Shown here: positions 45,779 to 56,135 of the stretch, piece after piece
How the letters are laid out: each line of letters opens with the position of its first letter
Numbering within the stretch: position 1 is the first letter of the stretch
NCBI GenBank assembly: GCA_946902985.2
Contig: OX336388.2
Span: 1,508,730,545-1,508,794,544, forward strand
Length of the DNA: 64,000 nucleotides
Reading direction: 5' to 3'
Source: Meconema thalassinum
Lineage: Eukaryota; Arthropoda; Insecta; Orthoptera; Tettigoniidae
The notes under the pieces: model-generated
Seen by the model: the letters and a program-made list of their open reading frames with translations, nothing else
Database searches by the model: none
Told to the model about the DNA's origin: nothing
Made by a program: the position numbers and the translations under genes

Positions 45779-47024
45779 TTTTTATCCTATTTGCATCTAT
45801 GAAAAAATAGGCTTATGAGATCACCTTTTGTCAGTGTGTCTGTCTGTGTGTGCGTGTGTGCGTGTGTGTGATTGATTCGTGTGTGTCCCCCCTAATAACT
45901 TCAAAACAGCCGGAGCGACTTCAATGAAACTCGTAAGTTCTTGGCACTATCCCGGACGACCACGACCGTGCCCTTCAAATTGTGTTACGTCTTACCAATC
46001 CAACAAGGCGGCTGTGCGAAATATTTCACCAGCATTCAATATCTCTGAAACTATTACCGATATTACCCTGAAATTTTGTACGGTGATAAAGGAAACGACT
46101 AGAAGTTCACCTATGTTCCGTTTGAAAAACTGGTGACCACAAAACCAAAATGGCGGCCAAGCGAATTTGCGACTTTTAAATAGACGTTTCTCGCGATTTA
46201 ACCAACCAAACGCAATGAAACTTGGTACAGTATATGTATATATACATTGTAATGCACCGACATCTAACTTCGTTCAATTGTTTACATAACATCAAGATGG
46301 CGGCTGTGCGAATTTTAAAATTAAGTTTTTATTTCTTGTGTCGTAATCATGCGATCGAAGTGAAAGTTTGAATAATGAACCTACGCAATAATTTTCCTTT
46401 AATGGTACATGCCTATATGGCCTATACATATAACAATACAACATGGCGACCATCCAAAATATTTAGACGGATCTCAATATCTACGAATCTATTACAGCAA
46501 TCAAACTGTTATTTTCTATGTTCATAGGGGCTATGAACATAAGTTCACCTATAGGACTTTCAATAACCTGGTGATCACAAATCCGCGGTGACGCGAATTA
46601 TAAATATTCATATGGTCGTTTCACGCAATTTAACCATCCAAGTGCAGTGCCATTGGTACAGTAAATCCTTATACAAATGTTAATCCAGTTAATCCACTGG
46701 CATCTAATTTTTTTCAATTGTTTCCATAACCACAAGATGGCAGCTGTGGGAAATTTTAAAATCTCGTTTTTACTTCTTGTGTCCTAATCATGCGATTGAA
46801 GTTTGAATACTACACGTACACAATAATCTTCATGTAACAGTACATAACTCTAAGACCTACATATATTAAAATCCAACATGGCGACCATCCACAATATTTA
46901 GTCGGTTCTCAATATCTACGAATCTATTACAGCAATCAAACTGAAATTTTATATGTTGATAGATGCAATTAACATTAATAGGATATAAGAAAAAAGGCTG
47001 TATAGTTCTTCACGGAACTACTTG
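45779..47024 (+). mobile_element. Family A Helentron-like element, copy A6
   Basis: 5' TTTTATCCTATTTGC (diverged) with AAAATAGGCTTATGAGATCACC, then TG-rich sequence, A modules (exact CAAGATGGCGGC at 46293-46304), and the 3' end AAAAGGCTGTATAGTTCTTCACGGAACTACTTG in pieces (hairpin TAGTTC/GAACTA, CTTG at 47021-47024). It lacks one internal module compared with A4. Confidence 0.87.
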
Positions 47025-48261
47025 TTAATTCTGTTTCCCTTTGGTTTTCTTGAATTTTTTGTTTGTAATTATACTTATTAGCTTTTTTTTATTTTATTTA
47101 TTTTTGGTCTGTTCACATTTAGGTGTTCACCTCAAAATTTAGCGATATATTCCAAATGTGTATAATTTAATTTGTGTTAAAAGGAGCCGATGCCCTCGTA
47201 GTTCCGCCCCTTAATGCAACAATAACTAACCAATTATTACTGTTCCCATTATGATTGATGATTCCACCGATCCAATTCACATTATATGGCCGAAAAAGTC
47301 ACTATAATAACAAAATGTTGTCAGTGATACTGCTCACACAATTACATGGGGCTGATGACCAAGATTCTCTTAGCCTTTAAATAAACCATCAACTCCTGAG
47401 GAAGAAAAAAAAATATTTTCCTAATTGAAATTAATTTCCCGTCGATCTTCATATTCAACCAGGAAACTTCACAAGAGGTCTAATTATTTCTCACTGTATT
47501 TGAAAGGGCTCAAATTCTCTCTAAAACATGACTTTACTTGTATTATGCCCGCTGAATTGAAGCATGGCAATATACTTATTAGGCACACATGATTCATTTC
47601 CTTTGAATTGAACCAATGTAAACAAAACATATCGAGAATTTTGTTATTATTGCTAACTTATTAAAATTAGAAAATAGAGATGGAGAAATCTGTTTCGATG
47701 TTTCTCAGTGAATTACTAAAGAATTATCTTTTGTTCCTGCCATAAAACATCACTGAGAATGTTGTGCTTATACCATACGAAATCTTCACAGTTTGAAATT
47801 AGCGTTTCTTTGAGACAAGGATATGTTCGAATAAATTGAATTAGCTTAGTCCTCCAGTTAGAGGGTAACTCACTCCATGCATAATTATAGCGAACGAGGT
47901 TTTGATTGTCATGTTCAGTGAACAAGTGGAAACCCTATGTTTCTGAGACAAGGCAGCTTTGAAGGGAACTTTGAAGTTCACTCCATGTTTCATTGTAATC
48001 TAGTCAAAAGATTCGAGTGACAGCTGCTACAAGATCCTTTAATTACACTCTCGGAAGGTTTTTAAAACGATTTTTACATTGTTGATGTTTCTTTTTGTAC
48101 TAAATTTGCCAATTAGGGTTATTTCTATGCGTTGAACTCATTTTTATTTTGTAAGTAAACGATTCCTGCAGCATACGTAAGTTCGTTACTGTACACGTGA
48201 TCACAAGAGAGAGGTTTCAAAATATTCACCAAATTTAACTAAGAGTCTGATTAAGGCATAG
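47025..48261. other. Spacer with one SINE-type tail
   Basis: 47190-47235 holds a GAGCCGATGCCCTCGTAGTT and CCGCCCCTTAATGCAACAAT tail. The remainder is AT-rich with no domain recognised. Confidence 0.35.
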
Positions 48262-48660
48262 ACACGGCTCTCCAGCTCATAGACAAGCTTGCCGTTTAGC
48301 GGCTAGCATTCTTGAATGTCGCTCTGGAGGCCTGAGTTCGGTTCCGGGCTCTGCCAAGAAATTTAGTTCTGGTCGGAGGGCTGGGATGTGGTACACGCAG
48401 TCTCGTAGGACAAAACTGAGAAGCTGTGGGTTCGACTCTCAGCTCAACCATCCTGGAAGTGTTTTCCCACTTCTGCTCCAGGTAAATGCCAGGATGGTTC
48501 CTAATATAAGACCACGGCCATCACCTTTCCAATCCTTATCCGAATTATAAATTGACATGTCTACAGACACCACAATAATACAGGCTATCAGACAAATTCT
48601 ACACACAGCCAAGTACACGGGGATAAATGACCACGGTGAGAAAATCTTCCAGGATGGCTG
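48262..48660 (+). mobile_element. SINE with two tRNA-like heads
   Basis: The first head has TTTAGCGGCTAGCATTC and a B-box segment GAGTTCGGTTCCGGGCTC. A second, about 100 bp on, has AGCTGTGGGTTCGACTCTCA. Then come CATCCTGGAAGTGTTTTCCC, CCAGGTAAATGCCAGGATGG and GGCTATCAGACAAATTCTAC, ending near TACACGGGGATAAATGACC. Two B boxes in direct order indicate a dimeric head. The 32570-32910 copy is a diverged relative. Confidence 0.7.
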
Positions 48661-49534
48661 AGATGGGAATTCTCAGTTTTGCCTCACGGTTTTGATGGAC
48701 CCCGTTGCAGCCCTCATACTTAATTATTTTTTGGTAGAACCTGGAATCGAACTTTCGGGATTACTACCAAGAACGCTAGCTGGTACATCAGGATGTGGAC
48801 GCATATTATGGCACTGTGAGGGATTAGTTTTGCCTGAGATAGAATATGAATTTATCGTGAACAGCAAAATACAAGTATGTGAACAATTTATTGTTTTCTT
48901 TCTCTCTGCTGTACACCAAAGAAGGTATTGCAGATATGTATCTATGGAGGAGGAGCAAATATTTCCAAGGAGCAAATAGTTCCCAGGAGAAAGTAGTTCA
49001 ATTTCTCACCAGCACAAAACACGTGTTAATATTCTGCATTCAATACGTCTATGTCACGAGTGTTATGTGGCGATTATTTAAAAATTACACAGAATGGACA
49101 GAAACATTATGTCATTTGAATAATATTTTGAATCCAAAATTAATAAAGGAGTAGGCGAAGTGACTATAACTTCCTTCAACCACGGTGGGCAGCACTAGTA
49201 CAATACAGGTCTACTTTACGAGAATAAGCAGGCGCTGACAGCACAAGCCACGAGAGTGGCTGATTCAAGATCTATCATATCTTTCAGAATACTTTCTCCG
49301 CTTCCTTTCTAAACCTTTCTTAGCCTCAGATGTCATTTATTTGATGGATTGTGGACGCTATCTTCACTTACTCTTGAGTTCACAAAATGGAGTAGCCGCA
49401 GCTTGGCGATGTACACACTGGCTCTATTCGGTTTCTCTCATATTTGTACGGAACGATAACAAAGTATGTTCAACATATCTTACAGTGGGTAAAGAACTCA
49501 TTAGGGATCTCTTATTCTGATCTCTTTACAATAA
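48661..49534. other. Unassigned spacer
   Basis: Short open frames (48692-48979, 48879-49154) have no recognisable domain. Confidence 0.3.
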
Positions 49535-50786
49535 TTAGCCTACTTTCGATTTTTGCAAAAAATGAAAGTAGACTTATGAGATCAACACAGGGCGAAAAAA
49601 AAGTGTGTCTGTCTGTGTGTGTGTGTGTGTGTATATGTGTGTGTGTGAGTCTGTGTGTGTGTGTGAGTGTACTCTGAATGTCTGTCCCTCCCCTATCAAT
49701 TCGAACACGGTGAACGCGAATTGAACGAAATTGGGTACAAAGGTAGCACTAGCAAAGGACACCTCAGTGTCATGTTTTATATCGCCGCCATCTTCACGGA
49801 AACGTAATGGCGGCCACACAAATGTTCAAAGCTTAAATCAAATTACGACTAACCTAACCATCCGATCTCTACCAAATTTTGCAACAACATACCTTTATGG
49901 AGGAAGCATCCTTTGACCAATCTAATAGGTCATTAGCCTAATAGTTTGCGGATGGCGGCCATCTTTGTGTCAAAATCGATTCCCTCTATTAATTCGAACA
50001 TGGCGAAACCGAATGGAACGAAATTTGGTAGCACTAGCAAAGGGCATCTCAGTGTCATGTTTTATATCGCCGCCATCTAGATGGAAACGTAATGGCGGCC
50101 ACACAAATGTTCAAAGCTTAAATCAAATTACGATTAACCTAATCATCCGATCTCTACCAAATTTTGCATCAACATACCTCTATTGAGGGAGCATCCTTTG
50201 ACCAAACTAATAGGTCATTAGCCTAATATTTTGCGGATGGTGGCTATCTTTGTGTGAAAATCGATTCCCCCTATTAATTCGAACACGGTGATACCGAATT
50301 GGACGAAATTTGGTACAGAGGTAGCACTAGCAAAGGGCACCTCAGTGTCATGTTTTATATCGCGGCCATCTTGACGGAAACGGAATGACGGCCACCCAAA
50401 TGCTAAAAGCTTAAAACAAATTACGACCATCCTAATAATTTGATCTCTACCAGATTTTGCAACAACATGTCTTTTTGTGGAAAGCATCTTATGACTTACT
50501 ACAAGGTCATCAGCCCAATAGTTTGCAATTAGCGGCCATGTATGTGTGCAAATCTTTTCCCCATATCAATTCAAACACGGTGAAACCGAATTGAATGAAA
50601 TTATTTACAGAGGTAGCACTAGCAAAGGGCACCTCATATTCATGTTTAATATCCCTATAGCACGTTGTATTTCAACAAGCTACTACAACCAACATTCAAT
50701 TATTCTCTTTGAAAAGGACAAAGAGTTATAACAATACCCATGCATTTAGGAGAAAGTAGGCTATATGTTCCTTACTGAACATCTTG
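49535..50786 (+). mobile_element. Family B Helentron-like element, copy B4
   Basis: 5' TTAGCCTACTTTCG with GAAAGTAGACTTATGAGATC and a TG tract. Four internal registers with ATTCGAACAC/ATTCAAACAC anchors at 49697, 49992, 50277 and 50569. 3' GAAAGTAGGCTATATGTTCC, hairpin to GAACATCTTG (50786). Non-coding. Confidence 0.92.
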
Positions 50787-53250
50787 TTTTTTAACAAAAT
50801 TATAGCCTATTAATCTCAAGTCTATTCGCCGAGTCGAGACAGTGCCCCTGGCTACCCGAAAAGGGAAACACGCCCTGTTGACGTCATCGGCTCTGCCGGA
50901 CAGGGGTAGCCAAGGATCTCCGAGATCATTAGTCATGCCGTAGCCCTAGAAACGACAAGACTTGCTGCACTTAGTGCTGAGCTACACTGTATACTGTTGC
51001 CTGTCATTAGCAGTTAAGAACTTATTAATGAATTAATGAAATAAATACATAAACGTACCATAAATAAACCGCGCTGTAGCATGTAACCAATAAGTCAGCT
51101 CGCTTCACATGAAGTCTATACTGAGCCGGAATAGCTCAGGCTGGTGATAGCTTGTTCGAAAACCATGGAATTTATAATTTTCAAGAATTATGAACGCATC
51201 CCCGATGTTTGCCACTATATTAGATGTTCTTTTGACTCTATTAAGAAGCTATGAAAAATTACCCAACATGATCAAAGAAGTTTTCTTTGATGTGCAATCT
51301 AGAATTTATAATAAGAAGTCATGCAGCTTAATTAGCCACATTTTTCATGGGATTATAACATTTATTTATGGTTTACAACCGAAGGTATACCACCGCAGAC
51401 ATGCGGAAGGAAAGAACTTAGTCGCTAAATGGCTTGGAAGTGATAGAAATGTGCACACCTACTTCCGTGAAGGAATGACTCTAATCCTTACTCGCATGGC
51501 GAGCAGACGTCATTTGTGAAGGTCCAAGGTGACCCAGTATTAGCATCGTCGTTATCAAAATTTGAGAAGTGAACACGACCAAAGTATTTATTTTAGCACG
51601 AAGTGTGCTTGTGACGCGAAACCGTCAAATATCTTGAATTTTGTGATATTTCCACTAAGTGAAGTGATCGACCACATGGTTGCAGCATGCTTAATGGCTG
51701 ACCAGTGTGACATGTGATTTATGTACCAGCGATGCACGAGTGAAAATCTAGTCGAAATATTCATCAGTTTATGGGCAATATTATTGAGCCGTGCAAAGGC
51801 CGAATTTAAAACGACTTAGATTACACTGATGCACTTAGATCAAATATCTACCACATGTGAAGTGTTAACTACAGTGAAAATACACGTGCTTTGTGTCGAA
51901 TCTAGCTTCCGTGATTTAAGCAGACAAGGCCATTTTTTTTTAATATAGTCTGCTATCTATAAAGTGTAAAAGCAGTGAATTTAAAATACGCTAGAAACAG
52001 TGTCTACGATTCAACAAATTCTACGATTGAACCTAGATGCCTTGATTCAACCACGTGCTGAGGCATAATTGTACTGTACTAAAGAAGAAGATGACAATGG
52101 CTTAAATATCCAAATGGGAGGAATGCCTGAAACCTAAGCCACACTACGACTATGGAAAACCACCAGTGGATAACCATGCTTATAGCCAAAAGAGAAGATA
52201 TCTGTGGATTACCAGGATAAAAGGCAAAATCCTCAATCCTCGTGTCTGGATAAAATAAACTGCAAAGCTGTGAGTGGATTAGTTTGTAGCATCCGTAACT
52301 TATTGTCAGTTATCAAGGTAGGGATTTTTCATTCTTCTTGACCACCTTCTTATGGTGATTTTCACGCTTCTAAATGCTTCTTTGTATTTCGTTACTCTAC
52401 AGAGAGTTAGTCACCCGATTGTGTGCGTTCACACGGTGCAACATTATTTTTGAAAGATAATTCCGCATAACGGAAGATCAATTTAGTCAATTTGTGACAG
52501 GAGCATATTTTTAATTCAGCTCCAGCTGATTATTTGTCAAGTTTTCTTAAGTCCCCTTTTTCTATCATTTTTGTACGCCACTGACATCTATTATTTAACA
52601 TTTATGGCATATCGTTTAGGCATGGAAAGGACCCAGCCCACATTATTATTGTAAATTACATTTTTCCAAGAATGAGCAGTTTGCCACCAGATTTAAGATG
52701 AATTCACATCGCTGTAAATAAGTCAAGTAATGTTTTGAACTTACTCATAATTCCTATTACCGATATTCGTATCATTTCAATTATTTCCACCAGAGGTTAA
52801 GGTATGAAGCTTGTATTTATACTCATTTAAATGTGTTTGTAGGCAGCACATATTTTGCTGTGAGCTTCAGTAGTGCTACACATTTTCAAAGATTTTCAAC
52901 AGGAGAGAGATATCTTTCCGTTACGTTTATTTGTTTTTTAGAAGCCAAATATATCATTCTTACTGTAATTTATTCGTCTTTAACGACATTATAACCTTTC
53001 TTACATGTGGATAATCATATTGAGTGAATGCTAGGATCACTCAGTCTACGTTTATTGTGAACTTAATGTGTTTTAAAAATCAGTGAAAGACATTTCCTTG
53101 AGAACTCATTGACACGTCATAACGTGTATTGCAGAGCGCTGGAAGCATGATGACAGATGCTCGTCCAGTTCGTGCCTGTGACATTGCCCAAGGTTATTTA
53201 CGATCTCTATTGTGAGACAATTGACTTACGACTTCATTTTTATTTTATTA
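50787..53250. other. Longest repeat-poor stretch
   Basis: No recognised repeat apart from a short inverted pair CTGGCTACC / GGTAGCCA around 50848-50912 that encloses a TGACGTCA (50879-50886), and a tRNA-like TAGCTCAGGCTGGTGATAGC near 51131. The plus frame 51190-51519 (ATG, 109 codons; contains LLTLLRSYEKLPNMIKEVFF) is the best ATG-started candidate outside repeats, but I recognise no domain. It could be an exon, a lncRNA region or chance. Confidence 0.35.
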
Positions 53251-53972
53251 CTAGCAGAAGTACCCGTTCTTCGAACGGTGTTCGATGTTAACACCAGACA
53301 TTTTCAATTGAGCTACTGTTGCAATGGTTAGCGGTTTGTCATTCCTTCATAAGTTTATCAGAACGAAGTTATTTTTATGGGAATATCACACACACTGTTA
53401 ATTTAAGAGCCTTAAAATGTGGTTTTCTGAGACCCTTTATAGACTCCCGAATTTTGTGTCGCACATTGAGAAGCGCAACATATGCTTTGGTCGTCCTTCT
53501 AGGATAATTTTTATATTTCGCCTATTTTAGCATGTATTTTGAGAAGTTTTTCTCTATATCCACCCTTCTACTGTATGAAAAGTACGGTGAAGAGTTTTAT
53601 AAATGATTGGTGTATTGACTCTCATGGTTACCATACCTAATTTTAAGATGCGCCAAGCATCCGAACACGAGTTAAAGGCGTACATAAAGATACACAGAAA
53701 GACAGACAGACAATTCTATTGTCTACAACATACTACCCAGATATCCAAATATGGGTATACTGTATCTACCACACAGTATCAAACAAAATCATCCTTACGA
53801 TGATCCCGTATGTCGACAAAAAAAGGGGAAAAATAGATTATATAAAATGTGCTCTCAAACTAAATTCATCTGACGTGTACTTCCTGACGTGAAATAGAAT
53901 TGAAAACCATATAGACGAAACGCAATACACGTCACATAAAAACTGATCCTCTACGTTGTGTTAGGTCCCCAT

Positions 53973-54321
53973 ACACAGAAAGACACCGTGTGAGTTAGCC
54001 GTGGTCGTTACGGCATGACTGTTGGCAGTCGCTCACATCCGGGAGGCGAGGTGGTTCGAATCCCCCCGCCGGCAACCTTGAATATGGTCTTCTGTGGTTT
54101 CCCATCTTCCTTCCAGGCAAATGCCGGAGTTGGTCCCTAACTATAAGCCACTGCCGCTACCTTCCAACTCCTCGCCCTTCCATTCCAACTTTCGTCCCCA
54201 ACGGTACTTGTAGCTCACCCATTGGGTGTCCGTCTCGAAGCAGCTACAAAACTGGCCAGCCGAACATGTCCTCGGACACTCCCGGCATTAAAATCCATAC
54301 GTTAAAAAAACACAGAAAGAC
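53973..54321 (+). mobile_element. tRNA-derived SINE in C2 with 12-bp target duplication
   Basis: ACACAGAAAGAC occurs at 53973-53984 and 54310-54321. The 325-bp insert has GTTAGCCGTGGTCGTTACGG (A-box region), a perfect B box GGTTCGAATCC, the body phrase GTGGTTTCCCATCTTCCTTC, and an A-rich tail. C1 carries the same site uninterrupted (40654-40665, inverse), an internal empty-site control. Confidence 0.95.
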
Positions 54322-56135
54322 CTCTTTCGTAAATTATAAAGGCTTGTGGTGCATGAAAATGCAGGTTATTTAGCCTCAAATGGCCCAAATTCCTAAAAGC
54401 CGCAAAAAATGCTGATTCAATTCAGGAATTTTTGAAAATAATGTTGCTGTTTGGATATATAATAGACCTTCTGTACTATATGTCGAACGTGAAAATTGCA
54501 TGAGCAAATTCTAGGTATCCCTTGACCCCCTTAATTGCATTGCTGAATTATATAGTCTACGTTGGTTCCGTGATAACCTTATAGCCATTTGCAAACTTTC
54601 ACAGAAATGTAATAAATGGAGTGACATTGCTTCTTACAGAAATAGATGTAAAGTTGGATGCCACCCCTTGAGATAATGTTGTCATGGTTACCGATTTGCA
54701 TTCCTTCATTAGTTTGTTAAATTAAATTAAATTAGTTTTCTGGGAATATTTCAGAAACTGATGGATTTAGAGCCTTATAATGTACTTTTCGAGGACCCTT
54801 TAGGGCCCCCGAGTATTGTTTCTGGCACCGCTTTGTCTCGTCGTTGTACGCCATAATATAATACTACTAATAATAATATAATATAGGGATATGAATATAA
54901 TAGGCCTGCCGTATCACACCCGCAGATGTAAATCTCGTGAAAAAAAATCTAGAGTACCCCTTGACCCCCTTAAGCACATTATACGTATTGATGAATTTTA
55001 GGGCTGTATTTGGTTCCGTGATAACCTTCTAGCCTTTGCAAACTTTCACACTAATGTAATTAATGGAATTGCATTGCGTCTTACAGCAATAGATGGACCT
55101 CTGAGAATATGTTGCCATGGTTACCGGCTTTTATTTATTCATTAGTTTATGAAATGAAATTAGTTTTCTGGTAATATCTAAAAAACGGTTGGTTTTAGGG
55201 TCTTAAAATGTGGTTTTCGGGGACCTTTTCGGGCCCCCGAGTTTTGTCTCTCACATTGAGTGGCTGAAAATGAGCTTTGTCTCGCCCTTCTACGCCTATT
55301 TCAGCATGTATTTTAAGGGGGTAGGCCTCCTTTTATGAGAGGTAGGGAGAAGAGTTACATCAATGATTAGTGCCGTGCCTCTGATGGATAACTGTACCAA
55401 ATTTTACGTTGATACACCCAGCCGTTCTCGTATTATAAGGGAACAACCTTGTCCACAAACTAACAAACAAACAGACAAAACATTATTTTCCCGCGCATCG
55501 ATCATAAAACAGTTTGAAACGCGTAAACAACTCAAATTTCCGTAGAAATTCAGAAACTTTCATTTTTCTATTAGAGAGGTATACCGCACCGCTTGGTGTT
55601 GACCGTGTTTTATTGCACAAATTTAGGTTTTACTCGCTAACCGTCGGATAGAAAATTAAATTTTAATGCTCATTTATGCAATCAAGAGTTTGCTAATTCT
55701 TAGCGTTCTCTTTTTATTTGAAGTGAAAATATGAAATTTTGAAACCAAAGGGTGTAGTGGCGTCACATATGTGGGTTTTACTCGCTAACCGTTTGAGATA
55801 CACGAAAAGTGATAAGGACCTTTCGGATAGGAAATTAAATTTTAAAGCTCGTATATGCCATCAAAAGTTTTCTATTTCCTAGCGTTCTCTTTTTATTTGA
55901 TATGGAATTATGAAATTTTGAAACCAAAGGGTGTAGTGACGTCACTAAAATGGTCGCCATTTTTTAATAGTGCAAAATTTCGAAATCAAAAGTATCCTAT
56001 GTGTAAACATGGTAAATCAGCTACATCCATGCAAAATTTCATTTAAATCGGACCAGTGGTTCTTGCGTTATTGAGTAACACACAGACAGACTGACAGACA
56101 GACAGACAGAAAGACAGACACACACCATTTCATTT

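Noticed and set aside
51123..51170. tRNA gene suggested by TAGCTCAGGCTGGTGATAGC and GTTCGAAAACC
   Set aside because: The A-box and B-box-like parts are too close for a tRNA and no acceptor stem can be formed.
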